The notes below the pieces were generated by a model that was not told the origin of the DNA, made no database searches, and saw only the letters and a program-made list of their open reading frames with translations. Positions 8,465 to 18,184 of a stretch of DNA of 64,000 nt are shown here, piece by piece. A program made the translations under genes and the position numbers. The DNA is taken from NCBI GenBank assembly GCA_964035575.1, contig OZ037860.1, forward strand, positions 954,689 through 1,018,688. Reading direction: 5' to 3'. Source of the stretch: Rhynchopus sp. YZ270_cl-10. Taxonomy: Eukaryota > Euglenozoa > Diplonemea > Diplonemida > Diplonemidae. Within the stretch, counting starts at the first letter, position 1; the number at the start of each line of letters is the position of its first letter.

Positions 8465-10946
8465 TCATGACAAGGACCTCATATCCTTTAACCTATCTCT
8501 CCGTGTTCTGTCAAAGGCGCTGAGGATGACGTAGGAGAGCAGCACGCTCACGAGGAAGATCACATCGAACCACCTGTGGAAGAAGGGGAACTTTATGTTC
8601 TTCCCGAGAACGTCGTCGAGCATGCCTCGATAGTGCTCTGGGAGGGACATTCGGAGGAGCATCACCGCACTAACACAGTAGGCTCCCATCAAATACCCGA
8701 AGAGCACAGAAATCGTGTTCGGAGAAATGTTCTTGCAGTAAATATGCACAACCTTCTGCAGCACAACAAGAAACCCACGAATCGACGACACAATCATAAT
8801 GCCCAAAAAGATAAGCGAAATGAGCTGGATGTACCGCGTCGCCATGAGGTCATATTCAGTGCAGCCGTCCTTCGGGCCGGAGAGACAGTCCACCTTGATG
8901 CCGACCCAGCCAAGGATCTGTGGGGGATATAAAAATGTGAAGTTTGATAAAACGCCGGGACGCAGGCATTGTAACCTTGGGTTATCGAACCCATATAGTG
9001 TTGTGTGAGAGTGTTGTTTAGTTGTTTGCAGGGAAATTGTGAAAGCTTCCCCCAGGAAGGGGGGGTGATTACATGATTTAAATATCCAAGAAAAAATTGG
9101 AATATAAAACCTCAAAAGTGCTGAAAAAAACTTGACTTAAAATACAACAGCCCGCTCGTGACAGTCAGAGATTTTTTTGTGGGGGGGTGGGGGGGGGTTC
9201 GACCCCCCTTGGGGGTTTTTTCAGACGTGTCCAGGGGGGGTGGAGAAAAAAAAATCTGGGGGCCCGAAAAAGTTCCAGGGGGGGTCAGGCCCGGCATGCA
9301 CCCACACTCGCCATGGGGCCATATTCAGCCTCGTGCCTCGTGAACAAAGTGACCCCGTGACAGCCAGAACGCGACTCAATTTGTCAAGCGCCGAAGCAAA
9401 AGGAAGCATGCAGCATGGCAAAAGACAAAAAGTAGCGTACCGTGCGCCTGCGGCGCAAGCTTGTATCACACCCTTCCCACGACATAATTTGGCGGTAAAA
9501 ATGTGTAATTTTAAGCGCAAATTTTTGAAATGTTGGGTACCGTGGCTTCGCCAGGAACCTTTGGGTGCCATGACCGCCGTTTCTTTTGTAAATGTACTGA
9601 GGTTACTGATAATTCGTGTGCCCCGTCTGCCTGGTGTAAATATCAGTGAAGAGCCGAACTCCGCAGTTGGACAACCACGGAATTCTCACATTCCGCCGGA
9701 GGCCCCCAACTTGAGCTAAGGTGGGGACCCGGGCGCGCGCAGCGCGCCCGGGCTCGGCTGACAAAAATTTCGACCCCCCTTGAGGCCTGAAAAACCGGAT
9801 CGAAAAATAAACTCTGGTGACAGTCCAAAAAAAAAAAAAAATATGAAACCTCAGCCTCTGATGCTAATTGAGAACAGCTTTTTGTGGGGGGAAATGAGGA
9901 CATACCCTGGTGATGGGGTCCACTTTTGCGACCCGGTCGAGGACAATGCTTGCTGCAGCCATTGTGGTTTTGTAGACGCAATACACAGAGAGGATGTAGC
10001 CGAGGATGGTGAAGACCTTGCCGCGCGGGGTCTTTGAGAACTGCACATTGTCTTCGATGGTCTTGATTTCGTGGAGCTGTTCGGACAGGTCGGAGGCGAC
10101 CTTTTCCAACGCCTGGATGTCACGCCGTATTTCCTCGGGGGATAGCGTATCTTTCCTCCCTCTCATCATCTCGAAGACACCGCCGAACCAACCGCTTGCG
10201 CTTTCCGATGCGTTTTCGGTTACAGCGAGAACCTCCTGTCGTCTCTTCTTAACCAACGCTTCGACAGTCGCAGTAAGCCTCCTCTGTGCTTGATGAATGT
10301 CGATAGAGTATACACCAGCCCCCATCCATGAAAGATAGTTCCGTGGGGTCGCCACCGCTCCAAACCCTGCTAGAACCGCCATAACCGAGACCCCAATAAT
10401 CCCAATCCGCGAAAGACAATCAGAAAAAAAATCGGACCGTACCAAACCCAACGCCGCCTCATCTCCACGAAGACCTAAAATCCCTCCCACCCCATCGTCT
10501 GTCGCCATCCCCACCCTCTCAAAGATCTGCCCCGTTATTCCTCCCTCATTATGACTAAAAGGCGAAATCTGCAAAAAAAGCCATAAATAAGGTGTCAACA
10601 AACAGGTAGCCCCAGCAATGCTCTTCCAACCTTTAATTGAAAAGTCATAGGCTAAGCTCCAAAAGAGTGTAAAAGGGAGGAAAACCAAAATGTTGCAGAT
10701 CATATAAAGAAGGTTCGCTTTCCAAGCAATCCAGCGGGATCGGGAGTCGAATAGTCCGAGAATCTCAAAAATGACAAGTTGGAATAAAGAGATTGACACG
10801 GCAAATGTCATGCAAAAGATAAGCGTGCATGCAGTGGATTTCAGATTCGTAGAAAACAGTAAATGCAAAAACACCCATCCCACTGTGTAATACAAAAAGA
10901 ACGTAAACCCGAGCACAAAGAACTCATATGGCAAGGCACCCATCAT
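8465..10946 (-). CDS. GPHR: Golgi pH regulator (GPHR/GPR89 family), two exons
   Basis: Exon 1 (9906-10946) ends ..RVAKVDPITR before GTATGTCC. Exon 2 (8465-8917) starts ILGWVGIKVD after CCCCCACAG. The phase-0 join gives about 498 residues; animal GPHR is about 455. Recognisable family blocks are GFGAVATPRNYLSW, the coiled loop from HQAQRRL to a DALE-like ..DIQALEKVASDLSEQL, the YSKT-like QFSKTPRGKVFTILGYILSVYCVYK, VSSIRGFLVVLQK, and the C-terminal HRWFDVIFLVSVLLSYVI. About nine hydrophobic segments are visible. Family members are Golgi/ER membrane proteins needed for acidification of the Golgi lumen; plant members were called GTG proteins. The N-terminus opens with a hydrophobic helix (MMGALPYEFFVLGFTFFLYY). 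The 988-bp intron holds repeats including a copy of a dispersed element at about 9340-9765. Confidence 0.93.
8938..9009 (+). repeat. RepC copy in the GPHR intron
   Basis: Diverged RepC copy with GTGAAGTTTGAT.., GGACGCAGGCA and GGGTTATCGAACCC blocks. It starts about 20 bases from the intron's 3' splice site. Confidence 0.65.
9132..9170 (+). repeat. RepA copy, 5' part only
   Basis: Only the first 39 bases of the RepA family are present (AATACAACAGCCCGCTCGTGA), inside the GPHR intron. Confidence 0.6.
9340..9765 (+). mobile_element. Dispersed non-coding element (RepE), copy 1
   Basis: About 425 bp beginning AAAGTGACCCCGTGACAGCC, passing through CGTGCGCCTGCGGCGC and CCGTGGCTTCGCCAGGAACC, and ending in a GC palindrome CCCGGGCGCGC-AG-GCGCGCCCGGG. 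An inverted copy is at 43225-43640 in the kinase intron, and the first 240 bp recur at 31856-32100. No long ORF is conserved between copies, so it looks non-autonomous. Confidence 0.8.
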
Positions 10947-11653
10947 CTAGGAATGATGCCAAAAAAAGGGCAAAAAAAAAATACGGAATAGGTGTACTAT
11001 TTGCAAAGGGGCATTTGTGGGTGTCGTGAGGGGGGTATTTTTCCTGAAAGTGTTGTAGTGTTTTTTGGTGTAAAATGAAAAGGGATAGGAGAGAAATGGA
11101 AAAAGATGGTTGCATTTTTTTTTTTTTTTTTCTAATTTTTTTGAGACTTTCAAAAAAAAGGTAAAGTAATAGAATAGTATAGTTATTGGTCCAGGCACCC
11201 TCCCGACTGACCCACTGTACGATGCCAGCCATCCGGATGAAAGCACAAAAAAAAAATATACCCTGCGACCAATAACAGAAGGTGTGAAAAGGAAAATCTA
11301 ATAAAAAATGCTGGTGTAATGACATAAAACCTACAGTGTGTATTCTTAGGTCAACCAAAATACCCCAAGAGAATTATTATTCGAGAGACGATCCCTACAA
11401 AAAAACAGGACACTTTACCACCGGAGACAGTTTTGCTCGATTTTTTTTACCATAAAACCTGAGTACAAAAAAAACACAAAACGTGAATTTGACGTGCAGA
11501 CACCCAAGACGGATGCAGACACCACCCCCCACTCTTTCAAGCTGCCCTGAGTGCAGCTGTGGACTAAAAGAATTATTTTGGTATAGACAAGAAATAGTAT
11601 GTAATACAACAAGCCAATGCAGCTGGACTTTAAAAACAAAACAACCCGCAATG
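10947..11653. other. Intergenic, no gene seen
   Basis: Long A- and T-runs and scattered short frames on both strands. I see no acceptor plus ORF combination and no repeat shared with the rest of the window. Confidence 0.5.
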
Positions 11654-12067
11654 TCACGGTGCCTCGCAGTGCCCACCAGGCAGCTTCCCACCCTGGAGGA
11701 TGATGAGGTTTTCGAGAACGGAGGTGCGCAGAACGGACTCCTCGTACATCATGCGGTAGAGCACTTCGAGGGAGGGTGTCGGGGGGAGGGCTGCTCCTCC
11801 TCCTGCTGCGTCTTGTGGTGTCAATGGGATCCTCGCATCTGAATCAGGTGTCGGCAGCAGCAGACAGCGTGCTGCACTACGCGCATGAGCACCACGCATC
11901 GTGGCCTCCCCTTCCCACCCATGGTGTGACGTGCTGCTTGACGCTGGTGTAGATGTCTCCACTCTGCCCTCATCCCGCACGCCATCCATTGAGATCAATG
12001 CCGGAATGCCTTCCTTCTCCATAGATGCCGAAGGGGACGCAGATACCAAAACAGGTGTTGCAACCAT
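11654..12067 (-). CDS. Small orphan protein
   Basis: 137 codons from the ATG at 12067 to a stop at 11654. The sense-strand sequence CACACTCCAACAG lies about 45 bases upstream and is a fair trans-splice acceptor. The N-terminus (MVATPVLVSASPSASMEKEG) is weakly hydrophobic. The middle is Ser/Thr/Ala-rich with a His-Ala-Arg-rich patch, and the C-terminal 40 residues look helical (SLEVLYRMMYEESVLRTSVL). No known domain. The codon ATC-CTC-CAG-GGT-GGG near the end could hide an exon boundary, so the true C-terminus may differ. Its place in the co-directional array supports it as a real gene, but I cannot give a function. Confidence 0.5.
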   Translation of the reverse strand: MVATPVLVSASPSASMEKEGIPALISMDGVRDEGRVETSTPASSSTSHHGWEGEATMRGAHARSAARCLLLPTPDSDARIPLTPQDAAGGGAALPPTPSLEVLYRMMYEESVLRTSVLENLIILQGGKLPGGHCEAP

Positions 12068-13480
12068 AAGGGTAAAACAGAGGGGGTGTGTGTTGTGTAA
12101 ATAGAAAACACCTGTTGGAGTGTGTGTTATTGGGTTACAAGTTGAGAGGACGCTGTTGAAAAGATGGAAAACAATTTGATAAATTGTTGGTAGTGCAGTT
12201 GCCTCGGTTGTGTGTGCCACAGTTGTGCAAATCTCCACTTTCCAAAAAAAAGTTCGCGAAAAGGCCTCTGATCTTGGGCCATTCTTTTCCGAAGAATTGT
12301 CATTTTTTTTTAACTCATTCACGCAAAGTTGGACATGGGGATCATCGGACCGCTGTGCGTCAGCGCTGGCTGACGGTGAGGTCCGCGAAGGCGTTGAGGG
12401 TTCCCGCGCTGCGGGTCTTCGTGGCAAAGAAATTTAGCGCCTTCGGTCAATGTGTCTGCGCTGGAGGGTAAGCTGGTCGTGTTTTGCTGGCCCACCACCT
12501 GGCCTCCTCCATGCGTGCTCATTATACGCAAATTTACCCGAGGGTCCATGATATTCTGCAGTCGTCCAGTGCCATGTTTTATCGCCTCTTTCCGGAGGGA
12601 GAGGTGGTACGAGCACCAGCGGAAGACTGTGCAAGGCGGTGTAAGAGGTTGGCACACATGCGTTGTATGTGCTTGAGTGGCTCTGTGAGTTGCACGGGCA
12701 GGGATTTGTGACGGACAAGCCAGTCGACGACGAGCTGAGGAAGCAGGAGTGGGCGCAGCAGGAAGGGGACGTGCAGGTTGTGGAGACATGCAGGATATTA
12801 ACGGCAGGCGACAGCGAAGCGAAAAGCGTACACCTCCAAAAGATGCAGTGAAGATGTGTTTGCGCAAGGGCGAGTTCTTCTGTCCAGAAGCTTCCTGCCG
12901 GGCGAGTATTCTTTGTGCAGACAAAAGGGCAACACCACACTGTGTTCCTCAAGCACCTATGGAGCTGGAAGAGAGCTGTCGGGCCTTGCTTCACAACAGT
13001 GCAGAAGACGAGCGTGGCTGCAACACAGAAATGCAGCGACTGCAAACGAAGCCTACTGCAAGCGGCAGGGAATGGTGACAGCTGCAAAAAAAAAAAAAAA
13101 CGGGACAACAAAAAAGCGGAATCGCGTGGTTAAGTGGCGACAGCCATCCAGAGGAGTGACGAAGAAACCCCAAGGCAACCAGCAGCTCCTACACCACTTT
13201 ACGCTATTACAAAGAGGAAGTTAAAAGGGGCGAGACAATGCCTTTTTTTTCTCTTACACTAAGGTGGGTTACTTGAGCAATAAATAAAGTGTGACTCTCC
13301 CTGCCCATAAAGTGGGAACGGGGAGGCCTATACGCACTGTATTGCCTACCGTGCGGGGACATATACTGGATCTTGTATTAATGTTGGCAATCGGACTCAA
13401 TGTTTACAGCATTCTCAATATCAGTACAAACGCGTCACACATTTCCTAACCCGGAAATACTGCTGTACTGATTCCATATT
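12068..13480. other. Spacer with unresolved coding-like relics on both strands
   Basis: Frames of 60-225 codons overlap on both strands and none has clear priority. The plus strand has pieces such as YPRVHDILQSSSAMFYRLFPEG (12530-12595) and VTDKPVDDELRKQEWAQQEG (12710-12770) separated by frame changes. The minus strand has NIMDPRVNLRIMSTHGG after a CTGCAG at about 12556. This could be a decayed mobile element or an exon. 13230-13480 shows nothing I recognise. Confidence 0.35.
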
Positions 13481-13684
13481 GAAGGATGGTAATCAAAAAC
13501 AACCGGGGCAAGCAGAGGAAAAAAAAAACACAGCAAAATCTAATTCGTTCTCTTTAACGATAGGTCTCTCTTACACTTCAAAAAAAAAATTTCCTTCTAA
13601 AAAATTTTTCCATCATCTCATCGGATTTTCTAAACTTTACAAATATAACAGAATCCCACCCCTCCCCACCTCCCCCCCCCCCCT

Positions 13685-14262
13685 AGGGGATACGACTCCA
13701 GCCATTTTGGCTGGGACCAAACGCACGGAAAATTCATTTGGCATTATCTGGCCATCTCCAAGGCAACTGCGGGTGAAAAACACCCTCAGAGTGGGTCACA
13801 GGGGGCCTGTGGGTCGAAAAACGACCCAGAAGCCACCCCAGAATACAAAAAAATGGAAAAAAATAGTGAAAAAACGGCTTTTTTCACGTTTTGGCCACTT
13901 TGGGCAAAATAGCGATTTTTCGAGAAAAAAATCAAAAACCGGGATATTTTTTGACATCACAAAGCCTCCTTTGGCACAAATATACCCCAAAAGTGGCCTG
14001 TGAGTCCATTCCAACCTGTTTTGGACATATTTGACACTTTTGGAAGTGTTTTTTTGGTGTTTTTAGGTCAAAAAAATGCCCAAGACGTCCCCAAGACATC
14101 CCCAAGACACTTTGCACACCCCCTGTTACGGTCATATTTTTTTCGTTTTTTTGCCTGAAACCCCCAAAATACCCCTCCCGGACCCCACATAGTCCCGAAT
14201 ATCCATCACACACCCACTCAGAGTGAGTAGAAGCACCCCAAAAAAAATATTTTTTAAAGCCC
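13685..14262 (+). mobile_element. Left arm of the 1.2 kb palindrome
   Basis: 578-bp arm, essentially identical to the reverse complement of 14307-14884 (mirror axis at 14284.5). Peptides read from one arm recur unchanged in the other. The outer end starts GGGGATACGACTCC next to a C-run. The element carries no protein I recognise. Confidence 0.92.
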
Positions 14263-14306
14263 TTCAACTTCAACATGGATGCTGCCGAAACTGAAGCACA
14301 ATTTTA
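14263..14306. other. 44-bp spacer at the centre of the palindrome
   Basis: Unique sequence between the two arms, beginning TTCAACTTCAACATGG. It is the only non-palindromic part of the element. Confidence 0.9.
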
Positions 14307-14884
14307 GGGCTTTAAAAAATATTTTTTTTGGGGTGCTTCTACTCACTCTGAGTGGGTGTGTGATGGATATTCGGGACTATGTGGGGTCCGGGAGGGGTAT
14401 TTTGGGGGTTTCAGGCAAAAAAACGAAAAAAATATGACCGTAACAGGGGGTGTGCAAAGTGTCTTGGGGATGTCTTGGGGACGTCTTGGGCATTTTTTTG
14501 ACCTAAAAACACCAAAAAAACACTTCCAAAAGTGTCAAATATGTCCAAAACAGGTTGGAATGGACTCACAGGCCACTTTTGGGGTATATTTGTGCCAAAG
14601 GAGGCTTTGTGATGTCAAAAAATATCCCGGTTTTTGATTTTTTTCTCGAAAAATCGCTATTTTGCCCAAAGTGGCCAAAACGTGAAAAAAGCCGTTTTTT
14701 CACTATTTTTTTCCATTTTTTTGTATTCTGGGGTGGCTTCTGGGTCGTTTTTCGACCCACAGGCCCCCTGTGACCCACTCTGAGGGTGTTTTTCACCCGC
14801 AGTTGCCTTGGAGATGGCCAGATAATGCCAAATGAATTTTCCGTGCGTTTGGTCCCAGCCAAAATGGCTGGAGTCGTATCCCCT
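14307..14884 (-). mobile_element. Right arm of the 1.2 kb palindrome
   Basis: Mirror image of 13685-14262. It ends 34 bases past the stop codon of the 14918-17470 gene, so the palindrome sits in what should be that gene's 3' UTR. Both outer ends abut CCCCTCCCCACC followed by long C-runs, a possible target-site duplication in a C-rich tract. Confidence 0.92.
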
Positions 14885-14917
14885 CCCCACCCCCCCCCCC
14901 CCCCCTCTCCACCCACT

Positions 14918-17470
14918 TTACATTGAAGCTATGTACTGCCGTGCTAAATAAAGCACCTTGCTCGCCATAGATTCGACTGTTCTTGGTGGGATACTGTCTT
15001 TGTCGTGGTATGCGACTGCAGAGGCGGTTGAGGCGCTGGGGGTGCCTACTGCCCATGCACAGACATCGTCATGGTTACTGAGGGTTTGCAGCCAGGCACC
15101 GGCGTCGATCCCTCCTCCTTCCTTACCCTTACTCCTGCACCCAATCGCAATTTTATCCTCCCCCGAGGAAACAAGAAGCAACGCTACACCGAGCACCGCA
15201 AAGGCCTCATCCGCCACCTTCTGCAGCACATCAACGTCTCCTTCCGCTGCAGCAAAGCTGCGCACCACATGCCTCGATTCTCTCTCAGAGGAGACAACCT
15301 CTGCCATTTCCTTGAGACACGCTTCTGACAGAGGTACGCTCGTTGTCGCAGGGCGTGGTGTAGGGGTGGGAGGGGCTTGTGGCATGGGGGTGCCCTCTCG
15401 AGGAGATGCAACGTCGGGTGCATCAGTGGCTTGAAGATCTTCTGTGACAATCGGTTCGACTCCACCCTCGCGTGTGATTGGTTCCTTCACTTCAAAGCGG
15501 AACCCCTCGGAATTCGAGACAAACGTCTCTTCCGTTGTCTCCTGCACCACAATGGTGTGGGTCCGGAACACCTCATGCTGTGCGAACACTGCTGCATCGG
15601 TGGGGAGTGTTGCGAGCTCTTGGTTGGGGAGGTGGATGTGGACGGTCGGGGAGTGACGCACGCTTTTATTCGAAGGTGAAGCATTTGGCGACCCTTTTGG
15701 CGACAACGCAGGCCTAAGAGGTAGGCGGGTCACTGTCTCCTCAATGCCAATAATGGTTTCTTTCGAAGGTGCGTCAGATGCGACCATCGGAGGTGTCTGT
15801 GAAGGTACTGCAGATGGCGACCCAGTGGGGGTAGGGCTGTTGCGCGGTCGGGTTGCACGCAGGCCAGCCTCAGCATCGTCGTAGAGAAGCTTTCTCTGTC
15901 GTTGCTGTGATGTCTCTGCATCGTGCCGTCCTTGCGTCTCATCAGCTGCCAGCTCTGTTAGGTACCGTGCTGTGCACAGTATAGTGTGTTGCTGTGCAAA
16001 GGTGGATAATGCTGCACCGCGTGCAAGGTGTTCGGCTTCCTCTGCCGCCTGTCTGCTCGCATCCTCGACAGCAAGCAGTGCAAGCAACGCTTCTGCACGG
16101 CGTCGTGAGGCTCGCTCTGCCACCACCTCCGAAGCCAGTCGCGGGCTTGACTCCAACAGACCGGGTACCTGGAGGGGCGCTTCTGCGTCTTTGAAAGAAT
16201 CGAGTGTCAAAGAAGGGGTCGTGGTGGTGGTGGTGGTCCGTGCTGTCGCAGCTTCCAGCTTCTGTTGCCGCTCTGCGACCACCTGAGACGCAAGGCGTGG
16301 CGTTTCCAGCAGTGTGTCTACAGTTAAAGGAGTCTGCATTGCCTCAAAGTCGTCGAAGAGAAGTGTGGATGGCATGATGTCTGTCTTTGTCTGTGGTGTG
16401 TGCTTCGTCTCCATCCCCATCCCCTGCAGACACACAGCAACGTGAGGCCACAGCAACTTAAAGTTTTCCCGATCAACCTCCGACGGAGCTGCGCCGCCAA
16501 AAAAGGCACTTCCACCCAACCCCACCGCATATGCCGCAGACAGCGCCTTGCACACTGCGGTTGCCTCCTTCACCTCCGCTGCCGAAGCGACGCCCTTTGC
16601 TGCAGGGACACCACGCTTTGAGTCTATGGGAAGCCCCTCTGTCACTCTCCCCGCGAACCCTGGAGCAAGCAGCGTGCGTAGTGCCTCTTCGGTGTCTATT
16701 CTTGGTGATGCAATGGGAGACGTGGCCTGGGAGGCTGGCGAGCCTGGTGCAGACCGCAGAGGAGAATAGTGTGGGGAGACGGCAGGGGAGGTATGCCGTG
16801 CACTGCGGGTAGGCGAGAGGAGGCTTCGGGTGGGGGACACTGCGCTGTGTGCAGGCGAGACTGCAGGGTGCGACGCTGCCCTCTCGCTAGAGGGTGATCT
16901 GAGTGCCATAGGTGACAGAAGAGGTACAGTAGCATCAATGCGCACCGCAGCCGCAGGCACACTGCTTGCGCGAGACAAAGGGGTTAAATCTGTCTGACTC
17001 TGTGTCTGCGTCGCTCGTTGCAGCTCTGCCCGCATGGCGCTATTCTCCTCTCGCAGCTTCTCAAGAAAGGCGCGTGTAGACGTCAGCTCTTCGGAGTGCT
17101 TCTCCTCGCATTGAAGAAGCTGTGCCTTGAGGGCTTCGATGGCACGCTCTTCCTCGAGGATGCGTGATGTAGTGTCCGTCTGTGGTGTGCTGCGTGGTGT
17201 GCGTGGTGTGCTCCCACGCTTCGCCTGGCTGAGACTCCGTACGGCACGGCGTTGTTGCTGTTCGGAGCGCAGCCCCTTTACCGTGCGTTGCTTCGCCTGG
17301 TTCGCGGCGTACCGTTTCTTCAGAAGGTCGCGCTCCCTCGAAATCAGTTCTAACGCAGTGAGTTTTGGTGAGTAGCTCCGAGTCGGGCTCTGTGGGGTGC
17401 GTGGGCGGGCAGCTTTGGTCTTTTCAACGACCTTTCCTGCATGGGCATCCCATGCGTACAAAACGTTCAT
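14918..17470 (-). CDS. Ser/Pro-rich protein with coiled coils, unknown function
   Basis: 850 residues from the ATG at 17470. AACCAACCACAG, about 20 bases upstream, is a good trans-splice acceptor, so the further upstream ATG is not used. The N-terminal third has coiled-coil heptads (LISRERDLLKKRYAANQAKQ; EEERAIEALKAQLLQCEEKHSEEL). Then follow SPTRS/SPALS-type Ser-Pro repeats near 200-290, likely phosphorylated and disordered. Two copies of a 35-residue unit occur: FDDFEAMQTPLTVDTLLETPRLASQVVAER and a DSFKDAEAPLQVPGLLES..RLASEVVAER form. A second helical stretch follows near 470-560. The last 110 residues form a compact hydrophobic module (VLGVALLLVSSGEDKIAIGC ... SMASKVLYLARQYIASM) that looks folded, but I cannot name it. 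A cytoskeleton- or flagellum-associated role is only a guess. Confidence 0.8.
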   Translation of the reverse strand: MNVLYAWDAHAGKVVEKTKAARPRTPQSPTRSYSPKLTALELISRERDLLKKRYAANQAKQRTVKGLRSEQQQRRAVRSLSQAKRGSTPRTPRSTPQTDTTSRILEEERAIEALKAQLLQCEEKHSEELTSTRAFLEKLREENSAMRAELQRATQTQSQTDLTPLSRASSVPAAAVRIDATVPLLSPMALRSPSSERAASHPAVSPAHSAVSPTRSLLSPTRSARHTSPAVSPHYSPLRSAPGSPASQATSPIASPRIDTEEALRTLLAPGFAGRVTEGLPIDSKRGVPAAKGVASAAEVKEATAVCKALSAAYAVGLGGSAFFGGAAPSEVDRENFKLLWPHVAVCLQGMGMETKHTPQTKTDIMPSTLLFDDFEAMQTPLTVDTLLETPRLASQVVAERQQKLEAATARTTTTTTTPSLTLDSFKDAEAPLQVPGLLESSPRLASEVVAERASRRRAEALLALLAVEDASRQAAEEAEHLARGAALSTFAQQHTILCTARYLTELAADETQGRHDAETSQQRQRKLLYDDAEAGLRATRPRNSPTPTGSPSAVPSQTPPMVASDAPSKETIIGIEETVTRLPLRPALSPKGSPNASPSNKSVRHSPTVHIHLPNQELATLPTDAAVFAQHEVFRTHTIVVQETTEETFVSNSEGFRFEVKEPITREGGVEPIVTEDLQATDAPDVASPREGTPMPQAPPTPTPRPATTSVPLSEACLKEMAEVVSSERESRHVVRSFAAAEGDVDVLQKVADEAFAVLGVALLLVSSGEDKIAIGCRSKGKEGGGIDAGAWLQTLSNHDDVCAWAVGTPSASTASAVAYHDKDSIPPRTVESMASKVLYLARQYIASM

Positions 17471-17565
17471 AGTTTTGTGTGTACGTTGTGCTGTGGTTGG
17501 TTTGTTGGGGGGGAAATTGATATCGTTACTACGTCCTCCCAACGGTGGATAACCAGGATAAGTTT

Positions 17566-17652
17566 ACTTTCAATACAAAGCCCTCTCATGACAGTGTACC
17601 TTGGTACAATCACCGGCTGTACCTGGGGTGGACACCCAACCATGCAGTCCTG
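17566..17652 (+). repeat. RepA copy
   Basis: Matches RepA from CAATACAAAGCCCTCTCATG to CATGCAGTCCT. The final TACATCCATTTCG part is absent. Confidence 0.8.
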
Positions 17653-18029
17653 ATAATAAGGTGAGATTGGTTTCGGCTATGTTAAATTTTTTGGTGATGA
17701 TTTAAAATAGATGGAGCATTTTTTTTTCTTCCTGTCTTAGGCGCAGTGTAAAGTGACGTAACAGAAAAACGGGGGTGGGCCGTTCACAGAAAAGAAGGGC
17801 GTCACTTCTTTTTTGAAAACGGGTACCCCCCCACTGGGGCTTGAAAAAGGGGGAGGAAAATGTGAACATATGAACATAGAGGCCATGTAGCGAAGCCGGT
17901 AGGCGTTGCTAGCGGCTCATAAGCATAGAGGGTGTACTACTGATAGGCCACCCCTGAATAGAATATTTTGAACCAGAACGAAGCACAACAATCAATGTAA
18001 AAGTGACGTAGTGCAAAAAAAAGGGGGGT

Positions 18030-18106
18030 TGACTTAAAATACAAAATCGTGAACAGTTGGTACATGACCGTAGGTGGACTGCAACCATGTAGTACATCCA
18101 TTTTGA
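18030..18106 (+). repeat. RepA copy, internally shortened
   Basis: Begins GACTTAAAATACAAAATCGTGA and keeps TACATGACCG, CAACCATG and TACATCCATTTTG; the middle is shortened. Confidence 0.65.
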
Positions 18107-18184
18107 AGTAAAGAGAATGCAAACTTGAATCAACAGGAAATGACCCTTGTGGGCACATATTGTGCAGAGTGCACCAGAGAGCTA

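Larger units (their letters stand above)
17471..18184. other. Intergenic with two RepA copies
   Basis: Spacer carrying RepA at 17566-17652 and 18030-18106. No other gene-like feature seen. Confidence 0.6.

Noticed and set aside
13230-13480. Small nuclear RNA gene
   Set aside because: No recognisable spliceosomal RNA motif or stable stem set could be seen.
13796-14773. Mirror-image ORFs in the palindrome arms
   Set aside because: Low-complexity peptides without domains; their identity comes from the inverted repeat, not from protein selection.
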